A DNA stretch of 64,000 nucleotides from CAYWNA01 sp964459305 (lineage in GTDB: Bacteria > Planctomycetota > Planctomycetia > Pirellulales > Pirellulaceae). The notes under the pieces are model-generated. The model ran no database searches. It had not been told where the DNA came from and saw nothing but the letters and a program-made list of their open reading frames with translations. Location: the NCBI GenBank assembly GCA_964459305.1, contig CAYWNA010000007.1, positions 62,001 through 126,000 of the forward strand. Reading direction: 5' to 3'. Below, piece after piece: positions 44,190 through 52,873 of this stretch (positions are counted from its first letter, which is position 1; each line of letters opens with the position of its first letter). The translations under genes and the position numbers were made by a program.

Positions 44190-45230
44190 TCAGGGCAAAA
44201 CATCGACCCGACCAGCATCGTTGAACCTTCCGATATGAGCAGTCGTGGTTTCGCGAGCTGTGCATTCTCTCTCAAAGACTTCCGCATTGTCAGGTGAAAC
44301 CGCAGCCAACAGACCTCCAGAGGTCTGTGGATCGAAGAGTAGCAGTCCCGATCCGTCGGGAATCCGCTCGTTGATTTGCACCCGCTGTGCGTACGCGTCG
44401 CGGTTGCGGTAGGCACCGCCGGGGACCATGCCCATGCTGATGTGTTTGAGCACGCCGGGAAGCAACGGCAGCGAATCGAAAGAGACTTCGACGCCAAGGT
44501 CTCCGCCCGGCCCCAGCATTTCGACAAGATGTCCCGCCAAACCAAAACCGGTTACGTCGGTTAGCGCGCGAGCTGATGCCGCTATGGCTGCATCCGATGC
44601 TGCCCGGTTCAAGGTGCTCATGCTTTCCACGGTGGCGGCGTTTTCCTCTGGCTCAGCAAGCTCGGCCTTCATGGCGGTGGCTATGATCCCCGTGCCCAAC
44701 GGTTTCGTCAGGTACAGAGAATCGCCGGGACGGGCTCCCCGATTGCAGAGGATCCGCTCGGGGTGGACAGTGCCGATCACCGCCATGCCATATTTAGGCT
44801 CCTTGTCCTCGAGCGTATGTCCGCCAGCGATCGGACAATCCGCATCGTCAGCCGCCGATTTGCCGCCGTCGAGCACTTCGGCCAGAAGTTCCGGTGGTAA
44901 TTTCTTCGACCAGCAAACCAGATTCAACGCCGCCAGCGGCCGACCGCCCATTGCGTAGATATCAGAAATGGAATTGGCCGCCGCGATGCGCCCCCATGTC
45001 CTGGCGTCGTCGACCACCGGCGTGATGAAGTCGGCCGTGAACAGAATCGCCAGATCATCCGAGACGCGTAGCGCAGCCGCGTCGTCAAGCGTCTCCGGAC
45101 CCACGAGCAGACGCGGGTCGACGGCAGTCCCTAAAGTGGCCAGAGCCTTGGACAGGTCACACGGACCCAGTTTGGCCGCTCATCCAGAAGCAGCAGTCAT
45201 TTGGGTCAGACGGACCGGTTGGTCGCTCAT
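44190..45230 (-). CDS. selD: Selenide, water dikinase, a selenoprotein (in-frame TGA at 45180-45182)
   Basis: A 346-residue SelD once TGA is read as selenocysteine (residue 17). The start ATG is 45228-45230, and the reading frame passes MSDQPVRLTQMTAASG, U, AAKLGPCDLSKAL. The Sec sits at the catalytic Cys position of SelD (SGCGAKL-type motif). Motifs downstream include AALRVSDDLAILFTADFITP, AANSISDIYAMGG, GGHTLEDKEPKYG, DVTGFGLAGHL and LLLFDPQTSGGLL. Total length equals typical SelD. Without Sec recoding only a truncated frame starting at 45104 would be called. The enzyme makes selenophosphate from selenide and ATP. No other Sec gene, selA, selB or tRNA-Sec, lies in the window. Confidence 0.9.
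45154..45182 (-). promoter_or_regulatory. Sec codon with SECIS-like hairpin in selD
   Basis: On the coding strand, UGA (45182-45180) is followed after 11 bases by GGGUC-CGUGU-GACCU (45168 to 45154). This five-pair stem with one G-U pair and a loop holding GU sits 17-21 bases after UGA, the position expected for a bacterial SECIS element recognised by SelB. Confidence 0.65.
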
Positions 45231-45305
45231 GAAGAATCCCTTTTCGTATAGTTGATCTCAGTAACAGCTACTATTGTTCCACCGCGGTACTGGCGGTCAA
45301 GGGTA

Positions 45306-45323
45306 GGCTTTGCCGGCAAAGCC
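45306..45323. repeat. Perfect 18-base palindrome
   Basis: GGCTTTGCCGGCAAAGCC is a perfect dyad in the gap between selD and the response regulator gene. It lies about 75 bases upstream of the selD start and about 190 bases downstream of the response regulator stop codon. A role as operator or as part of a terminator is possible. Confidence 0.45.
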
Positions 45324-45516
45324 AGTCCCAGATGCCGCGAGCCGTGTTGGATCGGTCAGAGTCGCAATAGGGTGGGAGCCCTTTTTATGGGGTCGTCCCC
45401 GATATACACGGTTCTCGGTCATTTTCGCCCGCGGGCGGTATAGCTATGAGGTCATCCGGTCAAAGGTTCTCCAGGGATTTTCGTGCCCGGTGTAGCCTGA
45501 TCCAGATTCACAATGC

Positions 45517-46218
45517 TCACTCGCTAGCGGTGCCTTCCGCGTCTTCAAAGCGGTAGCCGATGTCTCGTATCGTGCGGATGTACGTCGGGTGCCGTGGGTC
45601 GGGCTCGATCTTGCTGCGCAACGTGGTGATGCAGCGGTCGACGCTGCGGGCGGTGACGATCACGGAACTGCCCCAGACGGTGTCCAGGATGTCGTTGCGC
45701 GTGAGCGCGCGGCCGGGGCGGCGGACTAAGTATTCCAACATGCGGAACTCTTTGGTGGTCAGCGGAACCTCGACGCCGGATCGGAACAGCTTGTGTGCGG
45801 TCAGGTCAAGTTGGCAGTCGCCGAATCGATGCACGCCAGACGGCTTGGTCTGGCTGCGGCGCAAGAACGCCTTGACCCGGGCCAACAGCTCGCGAATGCT
45901 GAACGGCTTGGTCACGTAATCATCCGCACCAAGCTCTAGGCCGCGGACGATGTCTTCCTCCTGGCCCTTGGCCGTGAGCATGATGATCGGCATCTCCAGT
46001 TCCTGCAGGCGAATCAGCCGGCAAATCTCGTATCCGTTGATCTTTGGCAGCATGATGTCCAGCAGGATCAGGTCCGGCGGGCTCGTGAGTGCCGTGTCCA
46101 GCCCTTCCTGGCCGTCGCGGGCCGTCTGCACACGATAGCCTCGCGAGCGGAAATTATCCTCCAGCCCGCGCATGAGCGTCGAGTCGTCTTCGATGATCAG
46201 AATCGCCGGTTTTGTCAT
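45517..46218 (-). CDS. OmpR/PhoB-type response regulator
   Basis: A 233-residue regulator. The receiver (residues 5-120) has acidic pocket IIEDD, phospho-Asp in LILLDIMLPK, Thr in MLTAKGQEED and VTKPFS. A winged-helix trans_reg_C domain follows (SGVEVPLTTKEFRMLEYLVR, YIRTIRDIGYRF). Its ATG overlaps the stop of the histidine kinase gene by four bases (ATGA), so the two are co-translated. Targets unknown. Confidence 0.94.
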   Translation of the reverse strand: MTKPAILIIEDDSTLMRGLEDNFRSRGYRVQTARDGQEGLDTALTSPPDLILLDIMLPKINGYEICRLIRLQELEMPIIMLTAKGQEEDIVRGLELGADDYVTKPFSIRELLARVKAFLRRSQTKPSGVHRFGDCQLDLTAHKLFRSGVEVPLTTKEFRMLEYLVRRPGRALTRNDILDTVWGSSVIVTARSVDRCITTLRSKIEPDPRHPTYIRTIRDIGYRFEDAEGTASE

Positions 46219-48299
46219 TTAGGCGAATGCTCCTTGGAAGACTGTGATTCGATAGGCACACCGGGCAGCGAGACCGTGAACGTACTGCCTTGGCCGGGCT
46301 GGCTGCGGACACCGACCGTGCCGTTGTGTGCGGTGACGATGAACTGCACGATACTCAAACCCAGGCCCACGCCGCCCGTGTCCCGAGACACACGTCGATC
46401 AACTTGATAGAACCGCTTGAAGACCTTCTTCGAGGCCGCTCGGGACAGCCCGATGCCGTGGTCCTCCACCTCAAGGCAGACGTTTCCGTTTTCGGTGTAC
46501 GCCCGCAGTACGATGTGTTTCTGGTCTGTCGAGTATTTGTAGGCGTTGTCCAGCAGGTTCAGCAAGGCCGTCACCATCGCGTCGGCGTCGACGTCGACGG
46601 ACGGCAAGTCGTCTGCGATCTCCGCCTCGAAGCGACATTCGGGCGAATGGAACCGCTCGCGCACTGCTTCCACCGCGGCATCAATCACGTCGGCCGCCCG
46701 CATCTGGGCGAACTCGAAGGCATGCTTGTTCCGCTCCATCCTTGAAAACGCCAGGAAATTATCAATCAGACGGCTCAAACGTTTGTTTTCCTTGGCCATC
46801 AGTTCCAGGTACTCGCGCACCTTTGGCTCGTGCAGTTCGGATTCATCCAACAGCGTATCCACGAGCAGACGGATCGAAGATAGCGGGGTTTTCAATTCGT
46901 GGGAAACGGTCGCCACCAGGTCGTTTCTCAACCGGGTCAGCCTCATCTGCCGGCGAAAGGCGCGAGCGATGATCGCAGCGAAAATCGACATCGCGGCAAC
47001 CACCAAGATCCCAGTCCAAAAGTAGGCCGCGATCTGTGCATCGGATACGGGCTCCGGTTCTTCGCCGCCCTTGGGAGAATGGGTCAGCCGCCAGCCGGGG
47101 AGGTAACGGCCGGCTTCTGCCGAGTGAACGACTGCATCCGAGGAGGCTTTCTTACCGGGAGGCACCGGCGTCACCTCGGCCCCCGACTTCAGCGTCCGAG
47201 ACGAGATCGCCTCTTGTGACCGCGAAAGCACGCTTTCGGTTCGGAACAGGGCATACACGCGGTTGTTGGTCGATGCAAGTTGCCAGACTCCCGGCGATTG
47301 TGTCAGCCGCACTACGGCATCCTTTGATGGAATCGGGTTGGCCTCGCAGAACTCGGCGGCGAGCTTTTCGGCTTCCAACGTGGGAAACTCCACGGCCTCG
47401 ATTAGAAACGTGCGCAACGGGTCGGTAAGGAGTTGCCGCCCAGGCGAATCCGACGCGGGACTGTCGGCAGAATCCAATTGCTCCTGTACCATCGCACGCA
47501 ACTGCCTCATCAGGAACATCCGCTGAGGCGCGGCTAAGGCCGGATCGTCGTAACCGTTGAGTCGCTTCTTCAGTCGCTCGACGACGACACGAAATCGGGG
47601 GTCTGACGGATCGTCGATCAACTCCAACGCCCGCAGTTCGGCGGCAGCGACAATCAGTCGACCTCGCGAATCCACCGCATGACAGTACTGCTCTTGGCCC
47701 AGGGCATCGGTCAGTATCCCGATTGCCGCGTCGATTTGGCCGGCCTTGGCCAAACACCGTGCCTGTGCTTGCAGAGCCCGTGCAGACAGGTTGGCGTCGA
47801 AGGAATCCCCCGCCTGATCGCCGTGGGTCGCTGCAACCGCCTCGTAGGCAGGCGCGGCGGCGGCGAGTTCTCGTTGTTCGTATTCCAGACTTTCGATGCC
47901 GGCCCAGTCGATTGCCTCTTCGGCCTCGCTGGCTGCGGGAACGCTAGCGGACGCCGGGTAGACCAGTCTACCAGTCGGATCGTAGCAGGCGACGCTGTCG
48001 GCCAGTTTGCCGAGAACGCACTCTTGAAAGACAGTCGATTCGAGGATTCCATCCTTCCAGCTTCTCTCCAACGCAGCCGCCTGCTCCTCCCAATACCGCT
48101 CCAGCCGGTCCTGCGCGACGGTGAAATCGGCGTCTGCAAGCGCATGGCGGACCACCAGACGCCGGTTCTCGACGGCCTCGGTCATAAACCACAATACGCA
48201 AACCGTGGGAACCAGTACTACCAGCAGCGACAGCAGCACAGGCCACCATTGCGCGAGGCGGCCTGTGCCGATTCGTGATGTCCGATACCGTCTGCTCAC
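46215..48299 (-). CDS. Membrane sensor histidine kinase
   Basis: A 694-residue kinase from GTG 48299. Two membrane helices (residues about 13-33 and 315-337) flank a long periplasmic sensor with helical repeats. The H box is in ATVSHELKTPLSSIRLLVDT; N, G1 and G2 boxes are visible (NLLDNAYKYS, VEDHGIGLS, GGVGLGLSIVQ). The GTG start was chosen because the upstream residues overlap the previous gene. It follows a secreted protein gene closely and overlaps its response regulator. The sensor domain has no recognised fold. Confidence 0.9.
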   Translation of the reverse strand: MSRRYRTSRIGTGRLAQWWPVLLSLLVVLVPTVCVLWFMTEAVENRRLVVRHALADADFTVAQDRLERYWEEQAAALERSWKDGILESTVFQECVLGKLADSVACYDPTGRLVYPASASVPAASEAEEAIDWAGIESLEYEQRELAAAAPAYEAVAATHGDQAGDSFDANLSARALQAQARCLAKAGQIDAAIGILTDALGQEQYCHAVDSRGRLIVAAAELRALELIDDPSDPRFRVVVERLKKRLNGYDDPALAAPQRMFLMRQLRAMVQEQLDSADSPASDSPGRQLLTDPLRTFLIEAVEFPTLEAEKLAAEFCEANPIPSKDAVVRLTQSPGVWQLASTNNRVYALFRTESVLSRSQEAISSRTLKSGAEVTPVPPGKKASSDAVVHSAEAGRYLPGWRLTHSPKGGEEPEPVSDAQIAAYFWTGILVVAAMSIFAAIIARAFRRQMRLTRLRNDLVATVSHELKTPLSSIRLLVDTLLDESELHEPKVREYLELMAKENKRLSRLIDNFLAFSRMERNKHAFEFAQMRAADVIDAAVEAVRERFHSPECRFEAEIADDLPSVDVDADAMVTALLNLLDNAYKYSTDQKHIVLRAYTENGNVCLEVEDHGIGLSRAASKKVFKRFYQVDRRVSRDTGGVGLGLSIVQFIVTAHNGTVGVRSQPGQGSTFTVSLPGVPIESQSSKEHSPK

Positions 48300-48301
48300 G
48301 C

Positions 48302-49771
48302 CTACTTTGCCTCGTAGTTGCCGATGAGTTTGTCTAATTTCTTGGAGAACGGATCCAGTCGGTCCAACTCGGTATGGGAAGCAAAAAACGTCGCGGTTGC
48401 CTTGCCCAGTATGAAGACACAGTACTCCACCCTCTTCCTTTCGCCGTGAACGAAGTCGGCGACGCAACTGACCGCCGTATGCCCGCCCACTTCTTGCTCC
48501 TGCCAACTGTCGGCTCGAACCTGAAAGTCCTTGTGTCCCTTCCCGATATCGACGACTTTGTCTTCCGCCCACGCACGGACCGAGGCCCTATGCTCGTCCT
48601 TCAACTTCGCCAGAGGGCCAACATGAAGCGCAGTGACCGCCTCCGCTTCGGGATCCATCAGGATGACCAGCTTCGCAGGTTCCTTCACAGACATCTTGTC
48701 CGGAATGAAGTACCAGTCCGCCGGGGCCGAGAGCGAGAAGCCCAGGTCGTCGTCGCTGTGCTTGATTGTATCACCCTGTTTGACTTGTCGGATCGACTGC
48801 AACACGCCGCTGACTCCCCCTGCCTCGAATTTCACCGTGTAGCGTTCAGGGCCTGTCGAGATCCAAAACGTCTGCTGTAGCGGTTTGATCAGCAGCTTAT
48901 AGCACTCGAACGTCCCCGCCGGGACCTCCAGCGTCTCCTTGCCGGTCACTTCCACGCCGAGCTTGATGGGTCCCGCGCCGAAGGTGACACAAATGGGCAT
49001 TTCCCCCTTGTAGTCATCGGTCAACGGCAGCCGCCTGAACACATGCCAACCTTGTTCGTTGTCATAGTGGACGCCATCCAGATCCAGTTTCCTGGTGGAC
49101 TCCTTGCCGTCGACACCTTTCGTTCGGACAGTTACCTGGTTGGGCGCGTACTCGGCCGCGACGTTGCCCAGCAAGGAATGGCGAAAGACACTGCTGACCG
49201 GCTGAAACGTCTCGCGATCGGCCATTACGTGGCTGAGGCCGAGATTGGGGGCGTTGACACCGATGTTTCGGTTCAGCCTCAAGTCCCAGACCTCCCGTCC
49301 ATTAACCTTTGCCGATCGGGCCGACAGGACGAAATTACCGATGTCCACGCCTCCGCCAAGCTTGATCCTCAACTCCAGGTGCTCGCCATCGACCCAAGGC
49401 ACCGGAACGAGCTCTAACCCGCTGCCATCATCGGGCAACAGTTTCCGGGCCTTCGCGACCAACTCCTTCTGGTCCGGGAAGTCCTTGAATTGGTTGACCA
49501 ATTCTTCAAACGCCTTTTGAGCCTCTTTTTTCTTGCCCTGTTTCAACAGGCACTGGCCGCGACGAAATTGGGCCTGGGCTACGAACTTGCGATTCGCCTT
49601 GGCCTCGCCGATGATTTTGTCGTAGATCTTGATGGCCGCGTCGAGATCACCCACCGTCTCTTCGGTGTAGATCCCCTTCTCGAGCATGTCCGACGGCGAC
49701 TCGCCAGCCGATGCGAAACCAATCGCCAGAATCGAGGCTGCGACGACAGGAAAAGCAACCTTCTTCAACAT
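48302..49771 (-). CDS. Secreted TPR plus DUF3108-like protein
   Basis: A 489-residue exported protein with a signal peptide (VAFPVVAASILAIGFASAGE). Residues 27-115 carry two TPR-like helices (DLDAAIKIYDKIIGEAKANR, GQCLLKQGKKKEAQKAFEEL). Residues about 120-330 look like a DUF3108-type beta barrel, ending with VEVTGKETLEVPAGTFECYK. The C-terminal part is a small alpha/beta domain (DLGFSLSAPADWYFIPDKMS). Its stop is two bases from the histidine kinase GTG, so it heads that operon and may be the sensed partner. Confidence 0.78.
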   Translation of the reverse strand: MLKKVAFPVVAASILAIGFASAGESPSDMLEKGIYTEETVGDLDAAIKIYDKIIGEAKANRKFVAQAQFRRGQCLLKQGKKKEAQKAFEELVNQFKDFPDQKELVAKARKLLPDDGSGLELVPVPWVDGEHLELRIKLGGGVDIGNFVLSARSAKVNGREVWDLRLNRNIGVNAPNLGLSHVMADRETFQPVSSVFRHSLLGNVAAEYAPNQVTVRTKGVDGKESTRKLDLDGVHYDNEQGWHVFRRLPLTDDYKGEMPICVTFGAGPIKLGVEVTGKETLEVPAGTFECYKLLIKPLQQTFWISTGPERYTVKFEAGGVSGVLQSIRQVKQGDTIKHSDDDLGFSLSAPADWYFIPDKMSVKEPAKLVILMDPEAEAVTALHVGPLAKLKDEHRASVRAWAEDKVVDIGKGHKDFQVRADSWQEQEVGGHTAVSCVADFVHGERKRVEYCVFILGKATATFFASHTELDRLDPFSKKLDKLIGNYEAK

Positions 49772-49952
49772 TGCGGTTCTCCTTCAAATGGAATGACTCT
49801 CAAACCGTCGGCGCCATGCCGCTCGGTCTGAAGTGGATTATCGTCGTCGCATGTTACCGCTGTGTTACGCCTTTGTCCTTTCTTTGTCCTTCTTGTCGGC
49901 GATGCATTGATTCCCATCGATAGCCAACAGCCACGAAAAGTCCAGGCAAGAG

Positions 49953-50040
49953 CCTCGTTTAACCGCGACCCGCCAGGGGAGCGCGTCCGAAGAACCGTGA
50001 CTACCCACGCGCTCCCCTGGCGGGTCGCGGTAAAACGAGG
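49953..50040. repeat. Palindromic element, family 1
   Basis: Arms 49953-49985 and 50008-50040 pair almost perfectly and contain CGTTTAACCGCGACCCGCCA and its inverse, with a 22-base loop. It lies between two minus-strand genes and may act as a terminator for the polyferredoxin transcript. Confidence 0.85.
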
Positions 50041-50082
50041 AGCCGAAAGAGTCAACAAAGTTGCACAACCAAATTCGCCGAT

Positions 50083-51405
50083 CTACACGACCTCAATCGC
50101 TTTGCGTACCGGAATCGGCGTGTCGGAGTTCTGGCGTTCCCATTCATTCGTGCCAGGACACATCACCTGGCACGCGCCGCAACCGGGGCATTTGTCACTG
50201 TGGACCTTAGGCAAAGCAATGTACTCTTCTTGGTTCCAGACAATCGAGATAGCCTGAAACGGGCATACCCTGGCGCAGATGTCGCATTCCCGATCATCCC
50301 AGAGCAGGCAAAGCGGTGCTTCGAGCTTGGCCAGGCCGATCGGAGCCTTGTTCTTCTCTTCCAGGGTCAGTTGTGCAATGGAACCGCTGGGACAGACTTG
50401 AGTGCATCGGTGGCAGTCTTCGCGGCAGTAGTCTTCGGCGAACGAGACCATCGGGGCCAAGAACCCCGCGATTCCTCCATTTTCCAAGTCAGGTCGGATG
50501 ATCTCCGTCGGGCACGCACGCACACAGTTACCGCAACGGATGCACGCACCGATGAACCTCGCTTCGTCGATCGAACCCGGCGGGCGCAGCAACCTAGGTC
50601 GACCGCGCGGCAATCGCTTTGTGGTGACGTCTGCCCATCGGGCTCCGAGAGCCAGGCACACAGTGCTAAAAGCCGCCGAAAAGAACGACCGGCGCGCCGT
50701 AAACCACTTGTGGTCGACGCGTGGCTGGTCCGTCGGCGATGTCGTGCGACGAAAGAGGCGTTGCGGCAGCGCGAGCAGATCTTGAGTCGCTCCCAATGGA
50801 CAGAGCCGCGTACACCAAGCGCCGGGCAGCAAAAAGCTGACGCTGAGGACGAAGCCCAACATGACGGCCGCTACCTGGCCGGCTAGGCTCGGCGGATTGT
50901 GGTATAGCGTGAAGACTCCATGGAAGATCGCCAGTGGATCCAACCAGAGGAACAACGGATATCCGAAGAGCGCGCCACCAAGAGTCAGCAAAGCGATCCA
51001 GCGCCCGATGGGCGGCAGCTTGCCGGCGGAAAAAGGGGTCAGGTCCCATTTTCCGGAACGGCCGGGAGGGTGCTTCGCAGAAATGGGACCCGACCCCTTT
51101 TTCCGCCGCAGTCGTCCTGTGTACTCGGCGAGTAGACCCGTCGGACACACGTACCGGCAAAACCATCGCCGGCGGACCAGGACGATTGCGAGCATGGGCA
51201 AGCCCACGAACGTTGCCACGCTGATCGCCTGCACAGCAACCACCGAACAGATCAGGACATAGGGACTCAGCGAAGGCAAAGCCAATGGAGCCCATGACCA
51301 AGGGAGAACGGGAAGCACGAGCACGACGGCAATCGTCAATGCGCAACATCGCACCACGAGCCGAAATACGCGACGCTTCTTGCCTTTCTCTTGCTCTTGG
51401 CTCAC
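50083..51405 (-). CDS. NapH/NosR-like membrane polyferredoxin with an in-frame palindromic insert
   Basis: A 440-residue protein from GTG 51405. Several membrane helices lie in the first 260 residues, with cysteine pairs at FCRYVCPTGL and WCTRLCPLGA. The C-terminal half has 4Fe-4S motifs: CIRCGNCVRACP, CREDCHRCTQVCP, CDICARVCP and CPGCGACQVMCP. It should move electrons across or near the membrane. Codons 100-127 come from a palindrome (51024-51108) inserted between the first Cys pair and the next helix; frame is kept. It follows the FAD oxidoreductase gene by six bases, so the two may form a redox pair. Confidence 0.87.
   Translation of the reverse strand: MSQEQEKGKKRRVFRLVVRCCALTIAVVLVLPVLPWSWAPLALPSLSPYVLICSVVAVQAISVATFVGLPMLAIVLVRRRWFCRYVCPTGLLAEYTGRLRRKKGSGPISAKHPPGRSGKWDLTPFSAGKLPPIGRWIALLTLGGALFGYPLFLWLDPLAIFHGVFTLYHNPPSLAGQVAAVMLGFVLSVSFLLPGAWCTRLCPLGATQDLLALPQRLFRRTTSPTDQPRVDHKWFTARRSFFSAAFSTVCLALGARWADVTTKRLPRGRPRLLRPPGSIDEARFIGACIRCGNCVRACPTEIIRPDLENGGIAGFLAPMVSFAEDYCREDCHRCTQVCPSGSIAQLTLEEKNKAPIGLAKLEAPLCLLWDDRECDICARVCPFQAISIVWNQEEYIALPKVHSDKCPGCGACQVMCPGTNEWERQNSDTPIPVRKAIEVV
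51024..51108. repeat. Palindromic element inside a coding sequence
   Basis: The 28-base arms 51024-51051 and 51081-51108 (core AAAGGGGTCAGGTCCCATTT) pair with a single mismatch. The element is read in frame as part of the polyferredoxin (GSGPIS... KWDLTPFS). Confidence 0.9.
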
Positions 51406-51411
51406 CAGGGC

Positions 51412-52779
51412 CTATCCCAAATACGCGTCCTGCTCCCTGAGCACTCTCTGCAGTTTAGGCACTTCGATATCCCGCGGCGGGCACTTGTCCTGCACGGCCA
51501 ATGCGGCGGCGCAGCCAGCGGCATGACCGGTGACAAAACAGGTAGGAATGATCCGCAGATAATCGGCCAGCCTGGGGTCGCCGGACACGCAGCGTCCCGT
51601 CGCCAAGACATTGTCGATTTTCTGGGGAACCAGCACGCCGTAGGGAATCTGCCACTCGCCGATTCGATCCTTGACCGCCCGCCAATCGCCGCCCACACCG
51701 ATGGAGTTGGGGAACTTCCTGCCCTTCATGACATCGTCGAACATGAGCCGATCGGTGCCCGCCAGCATCCGCGACATGCGAACGCCCAACTGTGGTCCGG
51801 TCTCCAGCAAGTACACCTGTTCATAGCCTGGGGTCTTGCGGATTTGCTCGACGTCTTTCCAGATCTGGCGGCGGTGTTCGAGTTCCATTTTCGTCAAGTC
51901 GGCCACGTCCAAGGCGTCACCGTCCGGCCCGTGCATGTTGACCCAGTTGACGCCCGCAACCGGAGTCGGCGCGCCCAAGCGACGAGGCCGCCTGGCGCCT
52001 TTCGCCTTTGCTTGATCGACCTTATCCAGATTGCCGATTCGGCAGACGAGCCCGATGTGGAACCGAATGTGTTCGTACTCCGCACCCGCAGCGGCGAACA
52101 CGTCGCCGTCGCCGCTCGCGTCGACGACCTGTTTGGCCAGGATGGCTTGGCGGCCTGATTTGCTTTCGAACACGGCTCCCGTGACCATCGAGCCATCCAT
52201 AATGGCATCGACGCCCCAGCAGTGCAGGAACATCTTGACGCCGGCCTCCACGAGCATTTCCACCATCACGTACTTCACCGCCTCGGCGTCGACCGTGGGA
52301 TCAACACCCGGCGTGCGGTTCATCACGCCACGATCCAAGTCTTCCAGCCGCCGCATGATTTCTTCGCCGATGCCTTGGGTGACCTGTTTGTTCGTCTTGT
52401 CGTGCACTCCGGCCACGATCAGCACGAGTCCGCCGGTCCACTGACCGCCGAAATGCCCGTATCGTTCGACCAGTGTGACGTCCGCGCCCGTCCTCTTGGC
52501 GGCCAACGCCGCGACCACACCGGCCGGACCGGCTCCGACGACGAGGACGTCCGTCTTGTGCAACAATGGCAATTCGCGTTCCGGCTGGATCACCCGTCCG
52601 TCGACGACCACAGCGGGTGAAACATCCGCGCCCGCGACACGAACGCCAGGCGTGGCAAGTTTCCGAACGGCCGGTTGCGCCGAGGCTTCCCCGGTCGGAA
52701 AGAAACTGCTCATGCCAGCCGCCAACCCAGTAGCGCCGGCAACTCGAATCAAATCCCTTCGAGAGATGTTGCGTTCCAT
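51412..52779 (-). CDS. Tat-exported FAD-dependent oxidoreductase
   Basis: A 455-residue flavoprotein. The twin-arginine signal is SRRDLIRVAGATGLAAGMSS. A Rossmann FAD motif follows (VLVVGAGPAGVVAALAAKRT), then ERYGHFGGQWTGGL and a second FAD contact near VLATGRCVSGDPRLADYLRI. It belongs to the broad FAD-dependent oxidoreductase group abundant in planctomycetes; substrate unknown. The polyferredoxin gene begins six bases downstream, suggesting the flavin is coupled to it. Confidence 0.9.
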   Translation of the reverse strand: MERNISRRDLIRVAGATGLAAGMSSFFPTGEASAQPAVRKLATPGVRVAGADVSPAVVVDGRVIQPERELPLLHKTDVLVVGAGPAGVVAALAAKRTGADVTLVERYGHFGGQWTGGLVLIVAGVHDKTNKQVTQGIGEEIMRRLEDLDRGVMNRTPGVDPTVDAEAVKYVMVEMLVEAGVKMFLHCWGVDAIMDGSMVTGAVFESKSGRQAILAKQVVDASGDGDVFAAAGAEYEHIRFHIGLVCRIGNLDKVDQAKAKGARRPRRLGAPTPVAGVNWVNMHGPDGDALDVADLTKMELEHRRQIWKDVEQIRKTPGYEQVYLLETGPQLGVRMSRMLAGTDRLMFDDVMKGRKFPNSIGVGGDWRAVKDRIGEWQIPYGVLVPQKIDNVLATGRCVSGDPRLADYLRIIPTCFVTGHAAGCAAALAVQDKCPPRDIEVPKLQRVLREQDAYLG

Positions 52780-52873
52780 GGTTACCTCCGGTTGGTCAAA
52801 TCATTCTGAAGCGATTCGTAATGGGTCAACTGCCAATTGACTTTGGCGACACCTGCGCCTGCGAGCGTAGGCG

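Noticed and set aside
44190..45104. SelD as a 304-residue protein from the GTG at 45104
   Set aside because: It would lose the catalytic region; the in-frame TGA plus SECIS-like hairpin gives the normal full length.
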